The notes: generated by a model from the sequence alone, not told the origin. 64,000 bases of DNA from Aliivibrio sp. (GCA_016764915.1 JAESQY010000090.1:1-64000), one strand, 5' to 3'. Shown: positions 7,524 through 16,238, counted from the first letter of the stretch. Numbers and translations: made by a program.

Positions 7524-9398
7524 ATGAAAATGAACTTGTCCGTCGTCATGGGCGTTGTAGATAAAGTCACTAAGCCGCTTAAAGAGATGAGCGGAGATTC
7601 TGATCATTACGCCAAGAAAATAAAAGCCATTCAACAAGCACAGAGTGATGGTTCTAGTGCGCTGACTATGATCGCTTCCTATCAAAAAATTCAGAAAGAG
7701 TTGGATAAGAATGCACTTGAAAGCAAAGAGGCCACAGAGAAGCTCGACAAACTAAAAAAGCAAATGGCGGCAACCACAGAGCCAAGTGCAGCACTGACTA
7801 ATCGGCTGGCCAAACAGAGCGAGAAAGTCTCCAGGCTTGAAGCGAATCACGATAAATACGAACAGGCACTTCATAGCACCAGTAAACAAATGAAGAAAAC
7901 AGGCGTTAACGTCAACAAGCTTGATAGTGAATTTGACCGACTTTCTAAAAGCCAGATGAGCCATGCAAAGCAAGTCGACTCAGTAAGTAAAAAATACAAA
8001 CGATTGAAAACGGCAATGGCCCCGATTCAAAAGCTGAGTAAATCAATCAAAATGCCCAACCTTCGCTCGGCTGCTGTCGGAAAAGGCGCGGCGTTGTTGG
8101 GTGGGTTAAGCCTGGGTGGGTTATTCAATGAGATTAACAGTACCGCTGGGGTGATGGACAAGTTGGCTAAATCCTCTGCCACCTTAAAGATGCCGATTTC
8201 TGAGCTGCAAGCGATGCAATCTCAAGCTGAGCATGCAGGTGTTAGCTCTGACACGATGACCGCCGCTATGGTGCGTTTTACCAAGCGTTTAGGGGTACTG
8301 CAAACCACTGGCAGTGGCGCTATGGGCTCGTTTCTAAAGAAAGGGAAGAACCCTCTGTATGAAGAGCTTGAAACCGCAGGAGATACCCAGCAGGCTTACG
8401 ATAAATTGCTGGCCTCTTTTTCTACCTTAAAAACTACCCAAGAGCAGATGGCTTTTGCTGATGCTGCGTTTGGTCAGGATGGGCGAAAAATGCTCATCAT
8501 GTTACGTGAAGGTACTGAAGGGTTAGGCGCTGCGCGAAAAGAGCTGAATGAGTTAGGCGGCGGGGCCAAAGCTGAGGATGCAAAAAAAGCCGAAGCGTAT
8601 AACGATGCGCTGCAAAAGGTGCAAGAGAGTATCCGCTCTATTAAGTTCGCAGCACTTGCGCCAGTGATGGCAAGAATAACAGAAGCCTTTACCGAGTTCT
8701 CTAACAAGTTTAAAAATGCAAAATGGCGCACTGAGCTGATTGAGAAGATAATTCAAACAGTGAATGGTCTCTATGAGGGTTTCAAGTTCCTGGGCAATAT
8801 CATTATGTTTGCCTCCAAAAACTTCAAAGGGATCATAGCAACCCTTGCCATCTTAAAAGTGGGTTTGATTGCGGTAAATGCCGTCATCATGGCAAACCCC
8901 GTAGGACTTATGGTCGCGGCCATTGGTGCTGCGATTATTGCGGTGACCTATTTGATTGATAAATTTATCGGCTTTGATGTGGTATTGAAAGCGGTCAGTG
9001 GTGCGATTGGTTGGGTATGGGATGGCATTAAGGCGATGATAAATATGCTGCCTGATGCACTGATACCCGATGGCTGGAAAACATCTTTAGCATCGGCGGG
9101 TGGTGAGGTGGATAGCCTCAAAGAGAAGCTGAGTCAGATAAAAGATAAGAATGCCCAAATAGGTATCACCACTGATGAAACCCTAAGCAGAAGAGCAAAC
9201 GGACAAGAAAATCAGGGCTTATCGGGCAACATCATTCCAATGTCAAAAGCCACACCACTAACCAATCAAACCGTGAAGAGCCAAGCTGAAGTGGCACTAA
9301 CGATTAAGTCTGAAACGCCTGTCAGGGTCGATAAAGCAACCAGTGAGAAAGGTACCGATTTAAAGGTGAATGTGGGGAATATGATGGTGAGCTATTGA
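7524..9398 (+). CDS. Phage tail tape measure protein
   Basis: A 624-residue tape measure, which sets tail length. The N-terminal third is coiled coil with a high K/E/Q content (residues ~30-170). A Gly/Ala-rich stretch with GKGAALLGGLSLGGLFNEI follows near 190, then the conserved domain with the AGVSSDTMTAAMVRFTKRLG motif (~245-265). Hydrophobic segments lie at ~420-485, including AVIMANPVGLMVAAIGAAI, typical of tape measures. It has the normal position after gpE/E'. No baseplate, tail-fibre, gpU or gpD gene follows, so the tail module ends here. Confidence 0.85.
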   Translation: MKMNLSVVMGVVDKVTKPLKEMSGDSDHYAKKIKAIQQAQSDGSSALTMIASYQKIQKELDKNALESKEATEKLDKLKKQMAATTEPSAALTNRLAKQSEKVSRLEANHDKYEQALHSTSKQMKKTGVNVNKLDSEFDRLSKSQMSHAKQVDSVSKKYKRLKTAMAPIQKLSKSIKMPNLRSAAVGKGAALLGGLSLGGLFNEINSTAGVMDKLAKSSATLKMPISELQAMQSQAEHAGVSSDTMTAAMVRFTKRLGVLQTTGSGAMGSFLKKGKNPLYEELETAGDTQQAYDKLLASFSTLKTTQEQMAFADAAFGQDGRKMLIMLREGTEGLGAARKELNELGGGAKAEDAKKAEAYNDALQKVQESIRSIKFAALAPVMARITEAFTEFSNKFKNAKWRTELIEKIIQTVNGLYEGFKFLGNIIMFASKNFKGIIATLAILKVGLIAVNAVIMANPVGLMVAAIGAAIIAVTYLIDKFIGFDVVLKAVSGAIGWVWDGIKAMINMLPDALIPDGWKTSLASAGGEVDSLKEKLSQIKDKNAQIGITTDETLSRRANGQENQGLSGNIIPMSKATPLTNQTVKSQAEVALTIKSETPVRVDKATSEKGTDLKVNVGNMMVSY

Positions 9399-9691
9399 GC
9401 TAAATTAGTTAGCTTTGGTGTTTACTATCAAATTTAAAGTTAAATGGGCCCACTATTGTGTTCTCGTTTTTAATTGATGAGTCGATTCATTTTTCCTAGG
9501 GCTAAGTTACGGCTGTTGGGGGCTCATTTCTTAGAACTTTTGGTTGGTCAATTTTTGACATCCTTGTAGGGTGTATTTTATAGATAAGAAAGTCATAGTT
9601 TTTAGAAAACGCGATATTTAAAAACAGAGATACGAGGGCATCTGAATTAGTTGAAATGATCTAGTAAATAAATATCCACCTAACGCCAATG
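9399..9691. other. Intergenic stretch after the tape measure, no gene seen
   Basis: About 290 AT-rich bases with stops in all frames. This is where baseplate genes would be expected; nothing recognisable of them is left. It probably contains the junction between the prophage remnant and the restriction unit. Confidence 0.5.
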
Positions 9692-9716
9692 AAAAAGGCT
9701 TGATAAATCAAGCCTT
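9692..9716 (-). terminator. Rho-independent terminator of the HTH-endonuclease gene
   Basis: A nine-base perfect stem (AAGGCTTGA / TCAAGCCTT) with a TAAA loop directly after the stop codon of the minus-strand gene. Read on the minus strand it runs into five U residues. Confidence 0.75.
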
Positions 9717-9720
9717 AAAA

Positions 9721-10461
9721 TTAAAGGTATTTGGTTATATCGGAGAAGAATAGGTCTCCACTTTTTGGCTGCTCGTACACTAATATTCCATTTTCACGTA
9801 CGTATTTCAAAGGAATTTTAGGGTTATTGATATCCTTCCCTTCTTCTGCATACCATTTTGTAGCCCACTTATCATAATAAAATTCTAAATCATTAGGTCT
9901 AAGTAACCAAATTTCTTGAAGCTCAATATCTCTATAAACAGCAAATACCCAGTCAACTTTTCTATACTTTTCTATGATTTTTGGGTTCATATGATGATGT
10001 GTTGAAAAACCTTTTACCAAGTTAACATTTAGTGACTTCAACTCATACTCATTTTTAAATCGATCTACAGCATCATTTCCTTCCCTTCCGGGCAAATCTT
10101 TTAAGCCTGTAACCAAAAGTACCTGAAGCAGTTTTCCTGCATTATCTTGGAATATATCTGTTATACCTTCCCCTTTTGCGAGATGTTCCATATCTCTAAC
10201 ACTTGGGAATATATGGTTTAGCCATTCGATTTGTGTTTCAAAGAATAACGGCTCATATAATTTATTAGGGTTAATATCGAATGCACTTGCTACAGAGCAA
10301 AGTATGTCAAGACTAGTTTCGTTAGAAATGTTTTCAATGCGACTAACCTGACGAACGTTAATATCAGCTCTTTCAGCTAGTTCTTCTTGAGTCCAATGAT
10401 TTTCATTTCTTAATTGTTTTACATTGATAGCCAACTGCCATATTAAATCTTCTTTGTTCAT
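9721..10461 (-). CDS. XRE-type HTH fused to PvuII-type restriction endonuclease
   Basis: A 246-residue fusion. Residues ~10-70 are an XRE/Cro helix-turn-helix ([21 protein letters not shown]). Residues ~75-230 closely match R.PvuII, which cuts CAGCTG as a dimer: [16 protein letters not shown], the PD-(D/E)XK site in GREGNDAVD and YELKSLN, THHHMNP, FYYDKW and [12 protein letters not shown]. The catalytic residues equivalent to PvuII Asp58, Glu68 and Lys70 are Asp130, Glu140 and Lys142 with identical spacing. Asp106 and the His triplet 155-157 match DNA-contacting residues. PvuII is 157 residues with a separate controller protein; here the HTH is covalently attached and may repress its own promoter. 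It diverges from a DNA methyltransferase. Confidence 0.9.
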   Translation of the reverse strand: MNKEDLIWQLAINVKQLRNENHWTQEELAERADINVRQVSRIENISNETSLDILCSVASAFDINPNKLYEPLFFETQIEWLNHIFPSVRDMEHLAKGEGITDIFQDNAGKLLQVLLVTGLKDLPGREGNDAVDRFKNEYELKSLNVNLVKGFSTHHHMNPKIIEKYRKVDWVFAVYRDIELQEIWLLRPNDLEFYYDKWATKWYAEEGKDINNPKIPLKYVRENGILVYEQPKSGDLFFSDITKYL

Positions 10462-10464
10462 TGT

Positions 10465-10493
10465 TATCCCGTATTTTTGTTATATTCGGGATA
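10465..10493. promoter_or_regulatory. Inverted repeat at the start of the HTH-endonuclease gene
   Basis: TATCCCG (10465-10471) and CGGGATA (10487-10493) form a perfect seven-base inverted repeat with a 15-base spacer, beginning three bases upstream of the start codon. Its position suits an autoregulatory operator for the HTH domain. No binding data; inference from position and symmetry. Confidence 0.45.
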
Positions 10494-10534
10494 CAAGCTA
10501 TTTGTATGTCAACGAGATAAACAGGACGATCATG

Positions 10535-10559
10535 TCTGGTCGGACCTGACTATCTGGTC
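10535..10559. promoter_or_regulatory. Palindrome plus extra half-site between restriction and modification genes
   Basis: TCTGGTCGGACCTGA (10535-10549) is a 15-base near-perfect palindrome (TCnGGTCnGACCnGA), followed four bases on by a second TCTGGTC (10553-10559). Tandem symmetric sites between divergent R and M genes resemble controller-protein operators in layout, though not in sequence to the known C-box. Confidence 0.45.
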
Positions 10560-10647
10560 TTGTAAGGTACTAAGGAAAGTAGTTAACCTTATTTGATTAA
10601 CGTATACTTGGTATTCCTTTGTCAAATAGCGAGAAGTATCAAACATT

Positions 10648-12375
10648 ATGCAAGACATCTTGAAAGTAGGCCGCTCAGATTCGATCTATAATGGCCACAG
10701 CTACCTGACGAAGGTGCCTGTAATGGCCATCGTCCCATTCATCGAAGAATACACTCAACCTAATGATACCGTTATAGATATATTTGCGGGTTCAGGTATG
10801 ACAGCGGTTGCTGCGAAAATGACTGGTAGAAATGCTATTGTTAGTGATATATCTCGTCTAGGTAAACACATCGGTACAGGTTATCTCAGTAGCGTTAGGC
10901 CAGAAGAATTTGAAGCTGAAATACACCGGATATTCGATGAAAGTAAAGCTGCGGTAGGTCACTATTACCATACGTTTCGAGAAGAAGATGAAACACAAGT
11001 TTCATTGGGTAAAACTATTTGGTCTTTTGTTTACGAGTGTGAGCATTGTCAGCAAGAGTTAAATTACTATCATGCTCTTCAAGCAAATAACTGGGATTCA
11101 AAGAATCTTAAGTGCCTTTCGTGTAAACACCCCTTTGTTAAAAAAGGTGCTAAGTTTCTAAGGGACGAACCTGTTGTAGTTTCAATGAAAGGAGTAAAAG
11201 GAAAGCTAATTGAGCAAAATTTGACTCATATTGATCATGAAAAAATTGCCAACGCAGAAATTTCTGACATATTTGAGCACTTCCCTAGTGTAGATATCCC
11301 TGAGGATCGTGAGATGTATAAACGGTCAGCACTCAAAAAATGGAATCTTACATCGACCCACAAATTTTTCTCACACCGTAACGCTATTGTCCTATATGAC
11401 TTATGGCAGCGTTTTGAGTTAGTAAAAGACGAATCTTTAAAACAGAAGCTAAAGTTTGCATTTACGGCAATACTTCCGAGAGCATCTAAACGTTACCAGT
11501 GGAGCAAAAAGTCACCTTTGAATGCGGCAATTCAAAACTACTACATTGCTCCTGTTTTCTATGAATGGAACGTATACGCGCTAATTGAACGAAAAGTGAA
11601 TGCTCTTATCAAAGCAGACCGTCAAATAACTGATTATCTTGGTAAGAATATTACCAACACTCAACAACAGTACATTACTGCTTCAGCAGATAATCTTGCC
11701 CACCTTCGTGATAATTCAGTAAATCTTGTTTTTACAGATCCTCCTTTCGGCTCAAATATTTTCTATGCGGACATGAATTTGTTCCATGAAGTATGGTTAG
11801 GTGAATATACTGACAATACTTCTGAAGCAGTGATGCGCACTACTGGAAAAAACAAAGTTAAGAGCAAAGAAAACTATCAAAATATTTTGACGGGTGCTTT
11901 CAGGGAAGTTCGTAGAGTATTGAAAGATAATGGTCACTTATCTGTAGTGTTTGGTAATAGTCAAGGTTCTATCTGGGCTGTCGTACAGCAAGCTTTACGT
12001 GATGCAGGGTTTACAAGTAAGCCAGTAAATATCACTATTTTAGATAAAGGGCAACGCAGCGTTAAAGGACTGAACTCAGGTACAGAAAAAGTTGTAACTC
12101 TTGATCTTATTGTCACTGTACAAAAAGTTGCAGAAGAATCATCGGACACAACATTTGAACTACGAAATGATAGTTTAGGCATAATTGAAAGTACTATTGA
12201 CAATATTACCTTCAATGAGGAAATCACAGCTAGCCATATCTACTTAGATATATTACGTAATGCTATGTATGAAGGCGTTACCATAGCGGAAATTAATTTA
12301 GGTGATATCACCCAAATAATACATAGCAAAGGCTATAAAATAGACCCGGATACTGGAAAGTTAACCCAAGAATAA
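10648..12375 (+). CDS. DNA amino-methyltransferase of the restriction unit
   Basis: A 575-residue S-adenosylmethionine-dependent DNA methyltransferase. Motif I, VIDIFAGSGMTAVAA, is at residues ~42-56 and the catalytic motif IV, TDPPFG, at 363-368. Between them is a long target-recognition region with a zinc-ribbon-like C131/C134 and C156/C159 pair. The I-to-IV order fits the alpha group of N6-adenine/N4-cytosine enzymes. It is divergent from the PvuII-type endonuclease and is presumably the protecting enzyme, yet it does not resemble M.PvuII, a shorter beta-type N4-cytosine enzyme of about 336 residues. The specificity cannot be read from the sequence. Confidence 0.85.
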   Translation: MQDILKVGRSDSIYNGHSYLTKVPVMAIVPFIEEYTQPNDTVIDIFAGSGMTAVAAKMTGRNAIVSDISRLGKHIGTGYLSSVRPEEFEAEIHRIFDESKAAVGHYYHTFREEDETQVSLGKTIWSFVYECEHCQQELNYYHALQANNWDSKNLKCLSCKHPFVKKGAKFLRDEPVVVSMKGVKGKLIEQNLTHIDHEKIANAEISDIFEHFPSVDIPEDREMYKRSALKKWNLTSTHKFFSHRNAIVLYDLWQRFELVKDESLKQKLKFAFTAILPRASKRYQWSKKSPLNAAIQNYYIAPVFYEWNVYALIERKVNALIKADRQITDYLGKNITNTQQQYITASADNLAHLRDNSVNLVFTDPPFGSNIFYADMNLFHEVWLGEYTDNTSEAVMRTTGKNKVKSKENYQNILTGAFREVRRVLKDNGHLSVVFGNSQGSIWAVVQQALRDAGFTSKPVNITILDKGQRSVKGLNSGTEKVVTLDLIVTVQKVAEESSDTTFELRNDSLGIIESTIDNITFNEEITASHIYLDILRNAMYEGVTIAEINLGDITQIIHSKGYKIDPDTGKLTQE

Positions 12376-12764
12376 TTAGCCAGTGGTGACTGCCTTAACA
12401 GATTGTCACCACTGCTTGCTGTGAAATGAACGATTCTCTTTATACATTAGTCCATTAGCAATAATTCTAGTGACATGTAAACAGAGAATTTCAGACTATA
12501 ACTCAAAATCACTCTCACACCTTTTTGAATAACGCCCAATCGAATATTTCTTATTGAATATATTTAACCCATACACGTATATCCATGATTAAGCCTAGCA
12601 GGATGAACCTACTAACTTGGTTTTGTCCATATGTGAGTAAAATAGGCATCAGTAACCCTGTGGTTATATACAGCCCTCTACCATTTTGATAAGATAATTC
12701 TGTTTTTATGCCTTGAGTACCTGAGACCCAATACTTCATTGGAGAGGAAGCATATTAACCGACT
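12376..12764. other. Intergenic stretch with hairpin, no convincing gene
   Basis: AT-rich stretch. A perfect ten-base inverted repeat (CAGTGGTGAC 12381-12390, GTCACCACTG 12405-12414) just after the methyltransferase stop may end its transcript, though no T run follows. A 62-codon minus-strand frame (12551-12739) has no ribosome site or recognisable product and was not called. Confidence 0.5.
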
Positions 12765-12792
12765 CAGCCACCACTCGTGGCTGGGTTCTTTT
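12765..12792 (+). terminator. Rho-independent terminator-like hairpin
   Basis: CAGCCAC / GTGGCTG stem with a five-base loop followed by GGTTCTTTT on the plus strand, about 30 bases before the second methyltransferase gene. It likely ended a phage transcript whose gene has been lost. Confidence 0.6.
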
Positions 12793-12823
12793 GTATTCAA
12801 GGCTCTATCTTATGGAGCTCTGA

Positions 12824-13867
12824 ATGCAAACAAACACCTTACACAATGGTCAATTGCAACTCATCAATGCGGATTGCCTAGACTACCTGAAAACCCTTCC
12901 TAGTAACTCTATTGACCTTATTCTTACCGACCCACCTTACTTCCAAGTGAAGAACAATGCATGGGATAATCAGTGGCCTGATGTGGAAACGTTCTTGGCA
13001 TGGCTTGATGAAGTGCTTGTTGAATTCTGGCGCGTATTAAAACCGTCAGGCAATTTATACCTGTTTTGTGGCTCTAAATTGGCGGCTGATACTGAGCTGC
13101 TGATCCGTTCTCGTTTTGACGTGTTTAATCACATCGTATGGGCAAAACCTTCGGGTGTATGGAAACGAGCACACAAACCTCACTTGCGTTCATTTTTCCC
13201 CTCAACAGAGCGTATTATCTTTGCTGGTCATTACGATGCTGAGGGTTTTGCAAAAGGGTGCAGTCAGTACGCAAGCAAATGTACTGAGCTGAAAAAAACG
13301 GTGTTTAAACCTTTAATGGACTATTTTAAAAACGCGAGGGATACACTTAAGGTTTCAGCAAAAGAGATCAATGAAGTGACAGGTACTCAAATGAGCTCAC
13401 ATTGGTTCTCTTACAGCCAATGGAAGCTGCCAACTGAAAAACAATACCAACAACTCCAGAGCCTATTTGCCGCCAAAAGTGGCGTCTTGTCGCGCAGTCA
13501 TGCTGAACTATCTAATGAATATAGCTTGTTGAGTAATGAGTATGGTGAGTTATTGAAAGAGCACGATGAGTTAAAAACTGAATATGAAGCACTACGTCGA
13601 CCGTTCCAGGTGACTGATGAAATCCCTTATACCGATGTTTGGACGTATGCGCCTGTCCAATACTATCCAGGTAAACACCCATGCGAAAAACCTGCAGATT
13701 TACTCGAACACGTTATTTCAACCAGCAGCAGAGAAGGGGCCGTTGTGCTTGATGCCTTTATGGGCTCGGGTTCAACAGGGCAAGCGTGTCTGAAGCTTGA
13801 TAGAAAATTCATTGGTATCGAGATGGAAGAGGGCACGTATACAGAGGTTTTGAAGAAGTTTAGCTAG
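12824..13867 (+). CDS. Orphan phage-type DNA adenine methyltransferase
   Basis: A 347-residue beta-type methyltransferase of the N6_N4_Mtase family. Motif IV, LILTDPPYF, lies near residue 35 and motif I, VLDAFMGSGSTGQAC, near residue 315, the reversed order of the beta group; DPPY favours adenine. A charged stretch at ~225-265 with repeated SNEY/KEHDELKTEYEAL units is probably a coiled coil in the recognition region. Such genes are common in prophages, where they modify phage DNA without a partner nuclease. GGAG is placed correctly before the ATG. It is the last gene before ssrA. Confidence 0.88.
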   Translation: MQTNTLHNGQLQLINADCLDYLKTLPSNSIDLILTDPPYFQVKNNAWDNQWPDVETFLAWLDEVLVEFWRVLKPSGNLYLFCGSKLAADTELLIRSRFDVFNHIVWAKPSGVWKRAHKPHLRSFFPSTERIIFAGHYDAEGFAKGCSQYASKCTELKKTVFKPLMDYFKNARDTLKVSAKEINEVTGTQMSSHWFSYSQWKLPTEKQYQQLQSLFAAKSGVLSRSHAELSNEYSLLSNEYGELLKEHDELKTEYEALRRPFQVTDEIPYTDVWTYAPVQYYPGKHPCEKPADLLEHVISTSSREGAVVLDAFMGSGSTGQACLKLDRKFIGIEMEEGTYTEVLKKFS

Positions 13868-13911
13868 TATTACGAGAAAAACCACCGCCATTTAACCGCC
13901 ACTAAAACGAA

Positions 13912-13943
13912 AAACCCCTGCAACCTATTGATTGCAGGGGTTT
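13912..13943 (-). terminator. Rho-independent terminator downstream of ssrA
   Basis: Twelve-base perfect stem (13912-13923 with 13932-13943) and an eight-base loop; on the minus strand it is followed by a U-rich stretch (TTTTTCGTTTT). It lies four bases beyond the tmRNA CCA end, so transcription of tmRNA ends normally despite the island. Confidence 0.8.
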
Positions 13944-13947
13944 AAAT

Positions 13948-13980
13948 TGGTGGAGCTGGGGGGATTTGAACCCCCGTCCG
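13948..13980. other. Probable island attachment site in the ssrA 3' end
   Basis: The T-arm and acceptor end of tmRNA (starting TGGTGGAGCTGG on the plus strand) adjoin the prophage/restriction island. ssrA 3' ends are known integration sites in vibrios, including the V. cholerae VPI island. The opposite copy and an integrase gene are not in the window. Confidence 0.55.
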
Positions 13981-14314
13981 AAAATCGTTCGCCGTTGGCG
14001 CTACATGCTTAGTCGATCTTTAATTTCACTATCAGACTGCGAACCGACACGCCATCTAATAACTATCCTGAATTATTTTTAGTATTTCGGCTCTCAGGAA
14101 GGAGCGTCCACACGATCTCGTTTGGGTTTGATCTCTTGTTGTTCCCCGTCTTACAAGCGGAAGCTAGGGCAAGAGAGCTCTGAGCAGGTTATTAAGCTGC
14201 TAGTGCGTAGTTTTCGTCGTTTGCGACTATTTTTTTGCGGCTTTTTACGTGGCCAACCGCCCCACGGCATGCTCCTAAGGTTGCAAAATTCCCGTCGAAT
14301 CCTGAATCAGCCCC
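13948..14314 (-). ncRNA. ssrA: Transfer-messenger RNA
   Basis: tmRNA, 367 bases, rescues stalled ribosomes with SmpB. The 5' end GGGGCTGATTCAGGATTCGAC and the 3' T-arm/acceptor ending CCAGCTCCACCA are both clear on the minus strand and pair as the tRNA-like domain. The tag reading frame (14224 down to 14192) encodes ANDENYALAA followed by TAA. The CCA is encoded. The 3' end is the classic attachment target of ssrA-specific integrases, and the island to the left abuts it. Confidence 0.97.
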
Positions 14315-14330
14315 TAAGTAGAACGAAACG

Positions 14331-14358
14331 ATAGTAACAGAAAATTAGGTTCTGTCTA
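14331..14358 (-). promoter_or_regulatory. Likely sigma-70 promoter of ssrA
   Basis: On the minus strand TAGACA and TACTAT are separated by 16 bases, 16 bases before the mature 5' end. This fits a short precursor trimmed at the 5' end. Confidence 0.5.
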
Positions 14359-14384
14359 GCCTCTACCGAATCAAGTGGTTAAGA

Positions 14385-14870
14385 TTAACGCAGACTGCTC
14401 TTCATAATACGAGCTTTATCGCGATTCCAATCTTTTTCCTTCATATCTGAACGTTTATCGTGCAATTTCTTACCTTTAGCAACACCAATTTTGAGTTTTA
14501 CCCAAGAGCGAACCCAATACATGGAGACCGCGACCAGTGTCATACCTTCTCGGTTTACGCGACCAAGCAGGTTATCCAGTTCACGACGGCTCAGCAACAG
14601 TTTGCGAGTGCGTGTTGGATCAGCAACAACATGGGTTGATGCTTGTTGAAGAGGGGTGATATTCATGCCACTTAAGAAAGCTTCGCCGTTACGTAAAAAG
14701 ACGTAGCTTTCCGCAATATGAACTTTGCTTTCGCGAAGAGATTTAACTTCCCAGCCTTGGAGTTCGAGTCCAGCTTCGATCTCATCATCGATGAAATATT
14801 CGCGGCGGGCTTGTTTGTTCAATACAATTGTATTGCTGCCCACTTTTGATTTAGATTTATTTTTAGCCAT
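14385..14870 (-). CDS. smpB: SsrA-binding protein SmpB
   Basis: A 161-residue partner of tmRNA that delivers it to stalled ribosomes. The start at MAKNKSKSK was chosen because an upstream extension of 14 codons is not part of the family. Typical motifs are [51 protein letters not shown], and the basic tail [21 protein letters not shown]. It is directly upstream of ssrA on the same strand, a common arrangement in gammaproteobacteria. Confidence 0.97.
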   Translation of the reverse strand: MAKNKSKSKVGSNTIVLNKQARREYFIDDEIEAGLELQGWEVKSLRESKVHIAESYVFLRNGEAFLSGMNITPLQQASTHVVADPTRTRKLLLSRRELDNLLGRVNREGMTLVAVSMYWVRSWVKLKIGVAKGKKLHDKRSDMKEKDWNRDKARIMKSSLR

Positions 14871-14976
14871 AATCATTACATTATACGTATTGCTCCATGA
14901 TTGGCGAATCATTTTGTACTGACACTTGCTTTCAAAATGGTATTATTTGCCCTAAGTTTGGTTTTAAGGATTGGTT

Positions 14977-15408
14977 ATGCCACAAGTTTGTCGTTCTGCA
15001 CTGGTGCCGTTTAGTGCAAAGCAGATGTTTGACCTGGTAAATGATGTTCATGCTTACCCTCAGTTTTTGCCAGGATGTGTGGGTTCAAAAGTATTAGAAG
15101 CCACTGATGAGTCTATGACTGCGTCGGTGGACGTTGCAAAGGCGGGTATCAGCAAAACATTCATCACCTCAAATCGGTTAACCGATGGTCAGCAGATTGT
15201 CATTAATTTAGTGGATGGCCCGTTTAAAACTTTAGCGGGTGGCTGGCATTTTACTGAGCTTGATGCGGAAGCGTGTAAGATTGAGTTGAAGCTTGATTTT
15301 GAGTTCACCAATGCGCTGGTCGAGATGGCCTTTGGCAAGATATTTAAAGATCTTACCTCGAACATGGTGAACGCGTTTACTCAACGTGCGAAAGTGATTT
15401 ATGACTAA
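14977..15408 (+). CDS. ratA: RatA, START-domain toxin/ribosome association protein
   Basis: A 143-residue START/Bet v1-type protein (polyketide cyclase family). Motifs: SALVPFSAKQMFDLVNDV, YPQFLPGC, and the C-terminal helix KDLTSNMVNAFTQRAKVIY. In E. coli RatA interferes with 70S assembly; it is also related to the coenzyme-Q-binding COQ10 family. It is divergent from smpB and overlaps ratB by eight bases. The ATG at 14977 gives the usual length. Confidence 0.93.
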   Translation: MPQVCRSALVPFSAKQMFDLVNDVHAYPQFLPGCVGSKVLEATDESMTASVDVAKAGISKTFITSNRLTDGQQIVINLVDGPFKTLAGGWHFTELDAEACKIELKLDFEFTNALVEMAFGKIFKDLTSNMVNAFTQRAKVIYD

Positions 15409-15775
15409 TGACAATATGGTTCAAGTTGAGGTGGTGTATCCGCTGCCCAACGAGCAGAAAGTACTGAACTTAGTGGTGCGCAGCGATCAAACGGTGGAAG
15501 AGATCATCCTGCAATCTGGTGTGTTAGAGCTCTACCCTGATATCGATCTTAAAGTGAATAAGATTGGGGTGTTTAGCCGCAACGTTAAATTGGATGCCAC
15601 TGTTCGTAACCGTGACCGCATTGAGATATATCGTCCATTGCTTGCGGATCCAAAAGAGATCAGAATGCGCAAAGTCGCTCGAGATAAAAAAGCGGCGGCG
15701 CAAAAAATAGTGGCTGAGAAAACAGAAAAAAGAGCCGCTGCTGCTGCCAGAAGGGCCGAGGCTAAATCAGAATAA
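15401..15775 (+). CDS. ratB: RatB/RnfH family protein
   Basis: A 124-residue small protein of the RnfH/UPF0125 family with a ubiquitin-like (beta-grasp) fold: VQVEVVYPLPNEQKVLNL, KIGVFSRNVKLD and RDRIEIYRPL are diagnostic. The C-terminal third is a Lys/Ala/Glu-rich tail, as in vibrios. The start overlaps the end of ratA, so the two are cotranslated. Function is not established. Confidence 0.93.
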   Translation: MTNDNMVQVEVVYPLPNEQKVLNLVVRSDQTVEEIILQSGVLELYPDIDLKVNKIGVFSRNVKLDATVRNRDRIEIYRPLLADPKEIRMRKVARDKKAAAQKIVAEKTEKRAAAAARRAEAKSE

Positions 15776-15809
15776 GCGTTATCCTTATTTAGAGCGGATT
15801 AACGCCAAT

Positions 15810-15841
15810 AAAAAAGCTCGTAGTTAATACGAGCTTTTTTT
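15810..15841. terminator. Bidirectional terminator between ratB and bamE
   Basis: AAAAAAGCTCGTA / TACGAGCTTTTTT with a GTTAA loop gives a strong stem flanked by A and T runs, so it can stop the converging ratB and bamE transcripts. Confidence 0.85.
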
Positions 15842-15860
15842 TGTGTCTGAATATGAGGGT

Positions 15861-16238
15861 TTAATTGATGGCGCTGTAGAAACTCTCACTCTGGTTAAAG
15901 TCACCAGATAGGGTCATTAACGTCTTCTCATCAGAGAAAGTGACAATGAGGTTTTTCTGTACCGTGTCGTTATGACCTTTGGTGAAGTGATAGATGTAGT
16001 ACCACGTATTTGGCAGGCCTTTTTCCACCAACATTGGTGTGCCGAGCACAAAGCGCACTTGATCGTATGTCATACCGAATTTCAGTTTGTCGACGGCTTC
16101 TTGCTCTACAAAGTTACCTTGGCTGATATCGATGCGATAGACCAAAGGCTCAAGAAAAGTACACCCGCTTAAAAATCCTAAAAGAATAGGTAGTATGAAA
16201 ATCCATTTTTTTAATGGCATTGATAATTTATGTTGCAT
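15861..16238 (-). CDS. bamE: Outer membrane assembly lipoprotein BamE
   Basis: A 125-residue lipoprotein subunit of the BAM beta-barrel assembly complex. It has a signal peptide with lipobox LSGC (lipid attachment at the Cys after ILLGFLSG), and then the SmpA/OmlA domain: [39 protein letters not shown]. The mature protein is anchored to the inner face of the outer membrane. It is separated from recN by ~190 bases and converges on ratB. Confidence 0.95.
   Translation of the reverse strand: MQHKLSMPLKKWIFILPILLGFLSGCTFLEPLVYRIDISQGNFVEQEAVDKLKFGMTYDQVRFVLGTPMLVEKGLPNTWYYIYHFTKGHNDTVQKNLIVTFSDEKTLMTLSGDFNQSESFYSAIN

Noticed and set aside
12551..12739. A 62-codon minus-strand frame in the gap between the two methyltransferase genes
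   Set aside because: No ribosome site, no recognisable domain; the hydrophobic stretch is likely chance in AT-rich DNA.
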